Assembly (NCBI GenBank): GCA_903861445.1
Contig: CAIOUK010000014.1
Coordinates: 1 to 21,541, forward strand
Length of the DNA stretch: 21,541 bases
Source of the DNA: an uncultured Verrucomicrobia subdivision 3 bacterium
Lineage (GTDB): Bacteria > Verrucomicrobiota > Verrucomicrobiia > Limisphaerales > UBA11358
Reading direction: 5' to 3'
How positions within the stretch are numbered: the first letter of the stretch is position 1; the number at the start of each line of letters is the position of its first letter. Below the pieces are notes generated by a model. The model did no database searches and was not told the origin of the DNA. It saw only the letters and a program-made list of their open reading frames with translations. The position numbers were made by a program, and so were the translations under genes. Shown here piece by piece: positions 8,201 through 14,676 of the stretch.

Positions 8201-11200
8201 TCATAAACCACATAATTCGTGCCGGTGATATTGGTCAGCCACACGCCCGCACCGAGCGTGCTGGTCGCAGAAACGCTGGCAATGCTCAAAATGGCGTTGT
8301 TGTCTATGTCGGTGTCATTGGTCAGGAAATAGGAGGCTGGGACGACCAACCGCGTGTCTTCATCCGTGGCCAGAGAATCCGGATTCGCCACCGGTCCGTT
8401 GTTCACGCCGCGCACGAGAATGCTGATGGACGCCGTGCCCACGGCACCATGACTGTCTTGCACCGTGTAGTAGAAAACGTCATTCGTGGTTTGATCCTGA
8501 TTCAACGCGCGCAGAATCGCCGAACCGGTCGGATCATAAGTGATGTGCGCCTGATTGCGGTTGTAGCGGATGTCCAGCACCGCCGTGGCCCCCAACACCG
8601 TGGTGATGCTCGCCAGATAAGGCACAAACCCGTTGGTGGCATTGATGGCGACGATGTTGAGCGTGGTGCCGTTGTCGTCGCTGTTGGGATCCGTGTCGTT
8701 TAACAACACATTGGTAGCCGTGGTGAAATCAAGCAGCAGGTTGGCATAGGTCGCCAAGTTCGGATTATTTGTGCCATAATCGTTCTGCGGCGTGGGCGCG
8801 GAATTGACGCCCACCACCGTGATGCTGACGGTCGCGGTGGCCTTGACCCAATTATTAGAAATCTCCGTCCCGGTGGAGCCGCGGCTGTTCGGCCCGGCGT
8901 AAGCATTCGAGTAATCCAAAATCGTATATTGGAACGAATCGTTGGTAATCACGCCTTGCGGCAACGACTGCAAGGTGGTCGAAGTCGTGGGATCGTAAGC
9001 GATGGTGCCGTCGGCATTCACCGACAACGTCGCGCCCAACAAACTGAATCCGGCCGCATTATTGTTCACTCCGGGCGTAGCATCCGTCACGCCGATCACA
9101 GAATTAGTTCCCACCCAAACCACGCCGAGCGTGTCAATGATGTCCGGATCAATGTCATTGGTCAGCACCGGAATGCCGGCGATGATCGTATGCGCATCCG
9201 TGATGGCCGTGTCGGCATAAGCCGTGGGCGGAGCGTTGCCGCCGCCCAAAGATTTGCTGGTCGCGTCGAAGCCGGGATTTTGCGTGCCGGTATCCGTGCC
9301 GCCCGCGAGTGTCACCACGCGCTGATACGGCAGGAAGACGCCCTGGAACTGCGGCCACAACACCAAGGACTGATTGGCGGCGGTCAAATGACCGGCATCC
9401 GTGGGATCGGTGGAGGCAAAACTGCCCAGATAATCCGCCTCGAAGACGATTTGATTATTCGCGTTCATCACCGTGATGACGCTGCCGTCCGACGTTAAAT
9501 TCAAGCTGCTAACGTTCGTTTGCCGCAAAACTCCCGTCGGCGTGCTGATGGTCAGGCTCTTCGTCAGCACCAGCGCCTGACCCGGCTGCACCAACTGGTT
9601 GGAGAACGTGTAGCATTTCACGCCATCCACCAACACTTGATAGCCACCGACGTTCAGCGGAGCGGAATCGCGCGGCACATAAAATTCGATGAACTGGTCG
9701 TTGGCACTGACCGGATTGAAACCGATTTCCTCAATGATTATTTTTTGCGAAGCGCCCAGCTCGAACGCACCGATGTCCGGCGTATTGGTGCGGAAATAGC
9801 CGCGCTGGTCGGCGCCCGCGACGTTGGTATTGAACGGCGCGGCCGGCACGTTGGACACGGCGTTGTTCACGGCGAGGCTGTTGGTGAGCAGCGCGTAGGT
9901 CGCCGTCGGTCCGGCGTTATTGGCCAAAGCGGAAAATAAATTCGTGGCCGGCCGGTTCGTGTAATCGAGCGGCGCGTGGAACACATAATTGTTCACCGGT
10001 GTGCCGCCGTTAGAATACGTTTGATGTGTGGCGTCGTCGGAAATATTTCCGCCCAGCGAAGTCACATGACCGCTCAAATCCAGTTCCAGATTGTTCCCCT
10101 GCCCGTCCGCCACAATGGTATTTTGCAGCAGCACCGTGGCGTTATCGTCGTTGGGACGAATGGCGGTGCCGTGGCCGGCGGCGTCCACGTTGTCGTGGAA
10201 TGTGCAGTTCAGAACGTAAGCGTTCAAGACGGGCGGGAACCGCAAATCAAGATAATCTGGCTCGGCGTAAATAGCCCCGCCACCCAGACCGGTATAGACG
10301 CCGTCGCCAATCGCGTTTTGGCGGTTGGTGGCAAACGTCGTGTCCATGAACTTGCAAGTCTGGTCGGTGTAGAGCGAGACGGCACCGCCGCCGGCGCCCA
10401 ATTGCGAACTGGTGCTGTTGCCTTGGAACAGGCAGTGCTCCACGTCCAAAGCCCCGTCGGTCACATCCACACCGCCACCGTATTCATCGGCGCGACAACC
10501 GGTGACGGCGCAATAGCACAACTTCAAATTGCCGTTGGCGTTCACCTCAAATGCGCCACCGTTGTTGGGCGAATAACCCTTGGTGAAAGTCAGACGACTC
10601 ATCGTCACCTTGGCGTTGACGACGAAGAGCTGGGTGGTCGGCGTGCCCGTGCCGGCGGAATCACCACTGATGGTCAACCGTTCGGCACCCGGCCCGTCGA
10701 ACACCAGGTCGTTGTTCAGGTAAATGGGCGCTTGCAGGGCGATGACCTGCGGCGCGGCGGCGGCTCCAAGATCGAAAGTGATGTGGTCGCCGCTCCCCGC
10801 GTTGGCAATGGCGTTGCGCAAGGTGCCCACCGTCGTGGTGGTGCCATCGTCCGTGAACTGCGTGACGATATGCGAAATGCGGGAGCTGCGCAGCACGATG
10901 GAGTAGGTCTTCGTCGTGATGCCCGGCGGCGTGAGCGAATTGGTCACGCTGAGGGTGAAATTAATCACTGTGCCGGCCAGCAAATTCGAGCTGGGCGCAA
11001 AGGCGAGCGCACTCAGAGCATTCACGATGTTGCTGGCGGCTCCGCTGATGAAATATTTTCCATTGCCCAAGCTGGTGAAGTTGGTCGCGACGGAGTTGGT
11101 GGCGAAATTACCCTGCGTGATGTCATTTACCGTCAAAGCCAGCTTGAACGGCTGGGCTTGACCATAGATGTTAACCGTGTTGGTGAACGGAAAAACGAAC

Positions 11201-13683
11201 AGAGAAACGTTCGTATCGAATCTCAAGGAGTAAGGCAGCGGCGACGGCAGGTTCACGATGGGATTGCCAGACGTGGACTGCACGCGCACCACCGTGCTGT
11301 TGTTCTGAATCTGGCCGCCGTGGGGGGTGTCAGACACCACAATTTGAAAGGTTGTGTTGGTGGTCAAGCCGACCGGTGCCAAGCCGGGCGTGGGCACGAA
11401 AACCAACTGGCGGATGCCGGCGGTCAGATTGGTCGGCGTGCCGGTCAACTGGTATTTCCCGCCGGTGAAGATAAATTGCAAGTTTGGATTGGCCGAGGCG
11501 TTGGTCAGCACACCCGTCGTATTGTCAAAGCTGATCTGGCAAACGTTGGTCTGCTGACCCTTTTCATCCACGTCCGTGATTTGAACGCCACTAAAAGGCG
11601 TGGCCGTCTGGCTGTCCAAAATGCTCGTCAACGGCGTGGTGCCCGACATCTGCGGCGCATCGTTGACCGCCTGAATAGTCACGGTGGTTGACAAATCCGG
11701 CACGTTGGTGCTCAACCCGTCGTCCAAATCAATCTCGAACAGGGCCGTGTCAAAACCGGCCGGCCCGATCCGATTCGGCACGGGCTGAAACACGAGCGCC
11801 CGAATGGCGGCAGTGACGGTCGAACTGGTGCCGGAAAGCCGGTAGGCCGAATTTGTCGGCGTCGTGGTGCTGGCGAAACCAAGGCTACCGGCATTGATCA
11901 ACTGACCCTGCGCATCGTTGAGCACGTTGGTCGTCTTGACCGTGAGGTTGACCGGATTGCCGTTGCGACTCTGGATGTTGACGTTGGCAAACGGGTTGAT
12001 CGAGCTGTTGTCGTAAACCAACTGCCCCGGCTGCGTTCCGGATAAAATTACCGGCAACACCAAGGTTGATAAATCAATGTAAAGGTTGGAGGAGAGGATT
12101 CCGCCATGGCGGTCATTCGCCGTAACGGTGATTGTCAGAAAATTGGTGCCGGAAACATTCTGCGACGGCGGCACATAACTGAACTGGCGCAAGTTGATGC
12201 CCGCCGTGTATTGGTCATTGGTGAAAGTAAAACTGCTTCCAGACTGGGAATTGAACTGCAAATTACCCACCGGCGTCGAGATGCCGGTCAGCGTCACCGT
12301 CCAAGCCAAATCCTGACCGTTGAGATTGGTCGGGTTGTCATTGTGATCCACGTCCGCCAAATTCAAGGTGGCAAAAGGCGAAGGCGTCAGCGGTTTGCCC
12401 GTGTAAGCCACAATGTGCGTCGCCGGCAGCCCGCCCAACGTCGGCACGTCATTGGTGGAATAAATCACCACGCTCAAACTCGCATTGGTCACGCTGGCAA
12501 AACCGTCGGAATCCACAATGCTCAACACGTTGGTGGCATAAGTGCCGACCGGTAAAAAATTGTTGACCGGCTGGAAAATCAGATTCCTCAACGCGGTGGT
12601 GACCGTCGTCGGATTCGTGGTGCCCAGCGTGTAAGTGGTCGGGTTGTTGCTGACAAACCCGCTGTTGGTCACCACCAAAAAGCCGTTCGTGTCGGACAAT
12701 CTCACCGTGACGCTTTGCAATTGCACTCCTGATTGATCGACGTCCGTGACCGTGACGTTCACGAACGGATTGGTCGTCTGCTGGTCGTTAATATGAGCAA
12801 CACCGGAACCCGTGACGACGGGCGCATCGTTGGTGGAATAAACCACCACGCTGACGTCGGTGTTGGTTACAGAAATATAGCCATCGGAATCAATTATAGT
12901 TAACACGTTGGTGAAGAACTGACCCACCGGATAAATATTGTTGATGGGATGATAAACCAGCACGCGCATCGCATTGCTGATGGAGTCCGGCGTCACACTG
13001 GTCAGCGTGTAGGCCAGACTGTTGCTGACAAATCCGCTGGCTCCGACCGTCAAAAAACCGTTGGTGTCGGACAGCGTCACGGTGACCGTCTGCGGCTGCA
13101 AACCTTGGTTATCGGGATCCACCACCGAGACGTTGATGAACGGATTGGTCGTCTGCTGATCGGTGATACGCGCCCAATTGGTGGCGGTGAACTGGGGCGC
13201 ATCATTTTGGGACGTGATTTGCACGACGGTAGTCTGAGTGGACGAATAGTTGCCGAGCGCATCCATCGCATACACATTCAACACCGCGTTGGAAGCGAAC
13301 GATACGGGTATGTAATTATTGGTGGGCGTGAACGTCAAATTTTGCAACAGCGTCGTCACCGCATTCGTAGTGTTGGGACCGATGTGGGCGACCAGATTCG
13401 TGCCGCTCACCACCGTGCCGGCCACCGGTGCCAAGCTGCCCAGATTCGTGGGCGAATACTCGATAAAGACGGTCACCCAATTCGTGGCTCCCGCGCTGAC
13501 ACTCGCCCCGGAATACAGATTGGTCGTCTGCGCGTCGGTTATGGCGACGTTGGCGGTGGTGCCGGAGATGGACACCGGTGGCAGCGCAAGCGCCGGCAGT
13601 GCAACCAATGAGGCCAGCAAAACCGGCAACCACCAGCAAAGCTGGCGACCGATGCCGCGCTTGGAGTAGGAATGGGATTTCAT
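2290..13683 (-). CDS. Giant secreted multidomain beta-repeat protein (3797 aa)
   Basis: The start is the ATG at 13683-13681, because it gives a Sec signal peptide (basic 'SKRGIGRQ', hydrophobic 'WWLPVLLASLVALPALA', probable cleavage after A33). The frame runs 27 codons further upstream, but that part overlaps the preceding gene and would bury the signal. Domain order by residue: 34-932, seven copies of a ~128-residue beta module; 933-1309, CSLREA-type right-handed beta-helix ending 'PDIGAFEL'; 1310-1481, lamin-tail-like domain; 1482-2580, ten Big_9/cadherin-like modules; 2581-3221, five more copies of the first module; 3232-3621, seven FG-GAP blades; 3625-3717, putative Ig-like domain; 3721-3797, C-terminal module ending 'YYRMVYP'. 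There is no transmembrane anchor. It is the last gene of the operon, 10 nt after the parvulin lipoprotein, with no visible Shine-Dalgarno. The likely role is an extracellular adhesin or matrix protein; its target is unknown. No hydrolase catalytic motif was recognised. Confidence 0.9.
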   Translation of the reverse strand: MKSHSYSKRGIGRQLCWWLPVLLASLVALPALALPPVSISGTTANVAITDAQTTNLYSGASVSAGATNWVTVFIEYSPTNLGSLAPVAGTVVSGTNLVAHIGPNTTNAVTTLLQNLTFTPTNNYIPVSFASNAVLNVYAMDALGNYSSTQTTVVQITSQNDAPQFTATNWARITDQQTTNPFINVSVVDPDNQGLQPQTVTVTLSDTNGFLTVGASGFVSNSLAYTLTSVTPDSISNAMRVLVYHPINNIYPVGQFFTNVLTIIDSDGYISVTNTDVSVVVYSTNDAPVVTGSGVAHINDQQTTNPFVNVTVTDVDQSGVQLQSVTVRLSDTNGFLVVTNSGFVSNNPTTYTLGTTNPTTVTTALRNLIFQPVNNFLPVGTYATNVLSIVDSDGFASVTNASLSVVIYSTNDVPTLGGLPATHIVAYTGKPLTPSPFATLNLADVDHNDNPTNLNGQDLAWTVTLTGISTPVGNLQFNSQSGSSFTFTNDQYTAGINLRQFSYVPPSQNVSGTNFLTITVTANDRHGGILSSNLYIDLSTLVLPVILSGTQPGQLVYDNSSINPFANVNIQSRNGNPVNLTVKTTNVLNDAQGQLINAGSLGFASTTTPTNSAYRLSGTSSTVTAAIRALVFQPVPNRIGPAGFDTALFEIDLDDGLSTNVPDLSTTVTIQAVNDAPQMSGTTPLTSILDSQTATPFSGVQITDVDEKGQQTNVCQISFDNTTGVLTNASANPNLQFIFTGGKYQLTGTPTNLTAGIRQLVFVPTPGLAPVGLTTNTTFQIVVSDTPHGGQIQNNSTVVRVQSTSGNPIVNLPSPLPYSLRFDTNVSLFVFPFTNTVNIYGQAQPFKLALTVNDITQGNFATNSVATNFTSLGNGKYFISGAASNIVNALSALAFAPSSNLLAGTVINFTLSVTNSLTPPGITTKTYSIVLRSSRISHIVTQFTDDGTTTTVGTLRNAIANAGSGDHITFDLGAAAAPQVIALQAPIYLNNDLVFDGPGAERLTISGDSAGTGTPTTQLFVVNAKVTMSRLTFTKGYSPNNGGAFEVNANGNLKLCYCAVTGCRADEYGGGVDVTDGALDVEHCLFQGNSTSSQLGAGGGAVSLYTDQTCKFMDTTFATNRQNAIGDGVYTGLGGGAIYAEPDYLDLRFPPVLNAYVLNCTFHDNVDAAGHGTAIRPNDDNATVLLQNTIVADGQGNNLELDLSGHVTSLGGNISDDATHQTYSNGGTPVNNYVFHAPLDYTNRPATNLFSALANNAGPTATYALLTNSLAVNNAVSNVPAAPFNTNVAGADQRGYFRTNTPDIGAFELGASQKIIIEEIGFNPVSANDQFIEFYVPRDSAPLNVGGYQVLVDGVKCYTFSNQLVQPGQALVLTKSLTISTPTGVLRQTNVSSLNLTSDGSVITVMNANNQIVFEADYLGSFASTDPTDAGHLTAANQSLVLWPQFQGVFLPYQRVVTLAGGTDTGTQNPGFDATSKSLGGGNAPPTAYADTAITDAHTIIAGIPVLTNDIDPDIIDTLGVVWVGTNSVIGVTDATPGVNNNAAGFSLLGATLSVNADGTIAYDPTTSTTLQSLPQGVITNDSFQYTILDYSNAYAGPNSRGSTGTEISNNWVKATATVSITVVGVNSAPTPQNDYGTNNPNLATYANLLLDFTTATNVLLNDTDPNSDDNGTTLNIVAINATNGFVPYLASITTVLGATAVLDIRYNRNQAHITYDPTGSAILRALNQDQTTNDVFYYTVQDSHGAVGTASISILVRGVNNGPVANPDSLATDEDTRLVVPASYFLTNDTDIDNNAILSIASVSATSTLGAGVWLTNITGTNYVVYDPTLSTNLNGLAQKEYASDTFTYVVTDQWGTNSGTTVTVTVAGVNDRPVSHFDNYFTDQNTPLTISAVSGVLSNDYDHDVHDLIRVVPFTLNTVTNCDTGTNGGAPVVINADGSFTFDPRVVFDWVKQGDTNYDSFRYVMMDHSLSIAADDNFAVNAGSSNNVLPVLANDVVLSAVGGAFTVIGISSPTGGGTISITASNNAIVYTPAAGFVGLETFFYTNADGLGGKDWAKVCVTVKGSTLFAVNDSFTVANGTTNILNPLANDVIIPASAANLTITALGTPSQGGTLTLNGTGPNNTVIYVPNATNSGSYVDQFTYTVTSGTNSASATVTVSVMSRSNALVANPDNFTVVAGSANNPLDVLANDNDLSGLNTNIFITGIIPSTNLLGTVSVNNTGTRLLYTPPAGSSAFESVTYSISDGAGGTAQATATIQTIASGFVANNDYFTIIKNSTSNSLPVMVNDVELPNIGQHLHISDIGLGGNAPQHGTVTISPSQTSLIYTPNAGFNGSDTFTYEITDGSPSRAQGTVTISILDFSAVPSNPDCYRVARDSTNNVLAVLTNDYTLPVSSVTLTIVGVLTNGVHAYVGLTGTNANNTLTYVPNVGFIGRDVFSYVVQDKLGDLGTNIVTVVVGDLAPRDDVFNVLSGTTNNFLDVRANDYPFPDTNALRPIFSFSAPSHGTVTTNAGASALLYTPTPGYAGPDQFTYQLADDTTAFTNLYNANVSVTVRRAGSDRDTNTVTIAVAGVNDLPTIVGTQSGFHITDKQTVAPFTNVVIGDRDECGFQTNTVTVSLDNAVKGILQNLGGFANIAPGVYRMTDTPTNITLSLQGLVFKPTENRITVPTSEWTRFTIQADDGYVVSPVTDTNTTVLVDSVNDAPTIVGTQGGWAINDKQTVPPFPSVVIADVDNLTTQTLVVTVSLDLAAKGTLLNLGSFTNAGNGAYIMQGTGASITASLTNLVFMPTENRITVPTTETTTLKISVNDGYTPAPVTNSVTTIFVTATNDPSTITGTQGGWAINDKQTVKPFTNAVIADVDNLATQTLVVTVSLDLAAKGTLLNLGSFTNAGNGAYIMQGTPAGITASLTNLVFKPTENRITVPTSEVTLLTIAVDDGFQYPLVTDTNTTITVTATNDAPTIVGTATNSITDKQSTLPFSTVTVADVDNLAAAPPNPQTLTFVIVMDNLDKGSLQNLGGFTVISNGVFQMSGIAPAITSALHNIVFVPVENHIPVPTTAQIHFALSVVDGFVSSPTTNQAAVNVTAVNDPPVITGTRAGQIIYDRLSLSPFAGVTITEVDNDKTQALRCTITLDSAAKGVLTNLGNFTSLGGGVYSYGASNGVVTASNITAAIRPLVFQPTTASRVTPGAPETTRFTIRVDDFFAPTVVDTNTTVIAFDPLNAEQAPASKFNSMEYGWSVACVRDYAAVGAPYDGTSAGGTVYVYSRSLDGSNTWTLVTRILNPSNHDSGFGSAVAMNGDLLVVGAPFNSDVFTGAGAAFVFGRNQGGTNQWGLVKKLTAADGSTNDQFGASVSISNTLVAVGSPSATVLSVTNCGAVYLFDQNQSGTNQWGLVKKVTSTNSVIAEHFGTVVSVNADTLAVGTPFETFSNIVNAGAAFVLGRNQGGSNNWGQVTKLTLVGAATQDHFGAAIAISGDNLLVGAPLVDLGGTNDAGAAYVYSRNQGGTNQWGLVKKLTSPSYATNDHFGASVALDNGVAVVGVPLADGGNGVDAGAAYLFMQNQGGSNNWGQLDKFLPAAVTNTDNFGSSVAISQNTIVVGAYNGLIGGYRCGDAYMFRIFYDNAPQLLLPLANQTVQVNVPFAFALPAGAFMDPDAGDVISYSLAASPAVPAWLNFDPLTGNFSGTATLVGYYPINLVATDIYGLTTTNSFIITALGALPANFQLIAPAVAPVVGGKKLNLQFLGFPNYAYRLQMKTNLFDLNWTDITTQTADVNGQIILNLTNPPSPSYYRMVYP
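2821..3990 (-). repeat. Seven tandem FG-GAP repeats (beta-propeller) in the giant gene
   Basis: Seven ~59-residue units each follow the pattern '(N/H/Q/G)FG-x-SV(A/S)...VGAP...GAAYVF...NQGGTNQWGLVKKL'. Neighbouring units recur every ~177 nt; for example the block for 'NQWGLVKK' sits at about 3501 and again at about 3678. Seven units match a closed seven-bladed propeller of the integrin-alpha/FG-GAP type. The calcium loop (DxDxDG) seen in many FG-GAP blades is not evident. It is followed at 2812-2530 by an Ig-like domain with 'PLANQTVQVNVPFAFALPAG' and 'DPLTGNFSGTAT', the usual He_PIG pattern. Such propellers generally mediate protein or ligand binding. Confidence 0.8.
4021..5943 (-). repeat. 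Five tandem ~128-codon modules (second block) in the giant gene
   Basis: Copies begin at 5943, 5559, 5175, 4791 and 4398 (minus-strand direction). The first three are each exactly 384 nt (128 codons) and the fourth is 393 nt. The shared pattern is 'GTQxGxxINDKQTVxPF', 'VxIADVDN', 'TVSLDxAxKGxLxNLGxF', 'ITxSLxNLVFxPTENRITVPT', then 'DGF/Y...TNTTI.V.A.NDAPTI'. The closing NDAP linker is typical of cadherin-like and VCBS-like beta-sandwich arrays. Copies starting at 5559 and 5175 share long identical protein stretches while their DNA differs mostly at third positions, so the duplication is not brand new and the protein is under constraint. I cannot match the module to a named family from memory. 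Confidence 0.8.
5944..9238 (-). repeat. Ten Big_9/cadherin-like (Tandem-95 type) modules in the giant gene
   Basis: Four long modules (about 115-145 residues; 9238 to ~7760) have 'NDTDxD', 'YDPT' and 'DxFxYTVxD' patterns joined by 'GVNxxP' linkers. Six short modules (~97 residues; ~7760 to ~6010) follow the classic pattern 'ANDDxFTV...G(T/S)xNN-L-VLxNDV...G(T/G)VxxxxxxxxLxYTPxxGFxGxDxFTYxxxD'. These are extracellular beta-sandwich folds found in bacterial adhesins and giant surface proteins. The fourth long module lacks its final strand before the short block, and a spare final strand ('TNTVTIAVAGVNDLPTI') appears after the short block, which suggests an insertion. Confidence 0.8.
9756..10884 (-). 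other. CSLREA-type right-handed beta-helix region of the giant gene
   Basis: The segment starts with 'VTQFTDDGTTTTVGTLRNAI' followed by 'GDHITFDL', which matches the family opening (DSGxGSLRxAIxxANxGDTITF). It continues with coil-like repeats such as 'GGGVDVTDGALDVEHCLF', 'GGGAVSLYTDQTC' and 'VLNCTFHDN', and closes with 'ADQRGY' and 'PDIGAFELG', the usual end of such helices. This pectin-lyase-like fold occurs in adhesins and polymorphic outer-membrane proteins. I see no polysaccharide-lyase active site. Directly after it (9755 to ~9240) is a lamin-tail-like domain beginning 'KIIIEEIGFNPVSANDQFIE'. Confidence 0.75.
10886..13582 (-). repeat. Seven tandem ~128-codon modules (first block) in the giant gene
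   Basis: Starting directly after the signal peptide, seven divergent units share the frame of the second block: 'I(T/N)D.QTTNPF.NV.V.DVD', 'TV.LSDTNGFL', 'AL.NL.F.P.NN..PVG', '.IVDSDG', 'V...NDAP'. The second and third units are the most alike ('ARITDQQTTNPFINVSVVD' and 'AHINDQQTTNPFVNVTVTD'). The first, fourth and seventh are weakly conserved and lack parts of the pattern. The block ends where the beta-helix begins, so one repeat type is split into two blocks by ~5 kb of other domains. Confidence 0.7.
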
Positions 13684-13693
13684 GTCTAAATTT

Positions 13694-14656
13694 TTAGGGA
13701 GTGACCGACAGAACAGGCAGCGGGTTGGGCGCGTTCTTATCGGGATTGGGTTTGGGATAATCAACGGTGGCCAATAAAGCCGCGTCTATGGAAACTTGGG
13801 CCGCCACGCGCGCGGCAGACTGCAACGCCTGCCCAACGGCCTGCTGCTTGGCTGCCAACAAACGGTGTTCAATCGCGGAGCGCGCTTGCGCCAGCGGCGT
13901 GACGCTCGCCGGCCGTGAATCCATTTGTTTCACAACGTAAAAGCCATCCCGCCCGCGCAGCACGGACGAAAGTGCGCCGGAATTTTTCAGCGCAAAACCG
14001 GCGGCCAGAATTTCCTTCGGCCAGCGCGTCTCCAAACTGTCGTCCGCAAACCAGCCGGCATCGCCGCCGCGATAGCGCGTCAATTGGTCATCCGAACCCT
14101 CCGCCGCCAGTTGACCAAAACCACGAACCTCCGTTGGCAGCGTGGCCGCTTTGGTTTGCGCGTCCCGTGCGCGCGCCGCGACGGTGGCGACCTGATTGCT
14201 GTCCGCCTTGGCATCCACGGCAAAAAATAAAATCGCCAACTTGACCTTGGCCGGTTGGGTGTAATGCGCCAAGTCGTGCTCGTAAACCGCCTGCACTTCT
14301 TCCGGTGTCACTTTGACCGCCGCAATCTTGGGCGCAATCTGCGTCTCGCGAAATTTTCCGAGCAGCACATCCTCGCACGCCCGGCGGACCTCGGCGTTGT
14401 TTTGCAGCTCGGCGGCGCGCGCCTGCTGGAGACTGGTCTCGCGCTCCACCATCAGCTCAAGCAACGCCTGCCGGTCGGGGAGCGATTGGTGCAACTCCAG
14501 CCGTCGCTGATATTCCGCCTTGAAGTCAGCCACCGTAATCACCTTGTCGCCCACGCGCGCGAGCACGTCGGCGGCGGGCTTTTTGCCGCAACCGGCCAAA
14601 GCGACCGCCAACGCGAGAACCGCGCCGGCAATCCATGATGGCTGAAGCAATTTCAT
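13694..14656 (-). CDS. PpiC/SurA-type parvulin lipoprotein (probable periplasmic chaperone)
   Basis: This 320-residue protein starts at the ATG at 14656 and has a lipoprotein signal: 'AGAVLALAVALAGC' with lipobox L20-A21-G22-C23. Residue +2 is Gly, so by the usual rule it should go to the outer membrane. Residues ~27-125 are a SurA-like helical N-domain ('VGDKVITVADFKAEYQRRL'). Residues ~130-250 are a parvulin domain with 'FGQLAAEGSDD', 'RGGDAGWF' (196-203) and 'GRDGFYVVKQMD'. The first active-site His of parvulins (normally in a 'xHILV' strand) is replaced by A141 in 'KLAILFF', so isomerase activity is doubtful and a holding-chaperone role is more likely. A Pro-rich tail ends the protein. 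It sits between two genes for large secreted proteins (20 and 10 nt gaps), suggesting it helps fold them during export. No spaced Shine-Dalgarno is seen; an AAAGG abuts the ATG. Confidence 0.88.
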   Translation of the reverse strand: MKLLQPSWIAGAVLALAVALAGCGKKPAADVLARVGDKVITVADFKAEYQRRLELHQSLPDRQALLELMVERETSLQQARAAELQNNAEVRRACEDVLLGKFRETQIAPKIAAVKVTPEEVQAVYEHDLAHYTQPAKVKLAILFFAVDAKADSNQVATVAARARDAQTKAATLPTEVRGFGQLAAEGSDDQLTRYRGGDAGWFADDSLETRWPKEILAAGFALKNSGALSSVLRGRDGFYVVKQMDSRPASVTPLAQARSAIEHRLLAAKQQAVGQALQSAARVAAQVSIDAALLATVDYPKPNPDKNAPNPLPVLSVTP

Positions 14657-14676
14657 CCTTTAGGGACGTTGATATT

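Noticed and set aside
4981..8703. A 1240-codon open frame on the plus strand, opposite the giant gene (also 9976-11691, 3817-4755 and 14878-15840).
   Set aside because: These frames are codon-aligned with the real minus-strand genes, so they stay open simply because the genes avoid TTA, CTA and TCA codons. The translations are rich in Arg, His and Val-type repeats mirroring the real protein, with no recognisable domain or signal.
9756..10884. The beta-helix as an active pectate or polysaccharide lyase.
   Set aside because: The CSLREA opening and 'DIGAFE' ending are those of surface proteins, and I could not find a lyase catalytic site.
2290..13683. The repeat arrays as a TcB/TcC or Rhs toxin component.
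   Set aside because: No YD/Rhs repeats, no Rhs core cleavage motif and no SpvB-like domain seen; the modules are beta-sandwich arrays, a beta-helix and FG-GAP blades.
13684..13764. A 27-residue upstream extension of the giant protein ('MIIPNPIPIRT...').
   Set aside because: It overlaps the end of the parvulin gene and would place a good Sec signal peptide in the interior; the ATG at 13683 is better.
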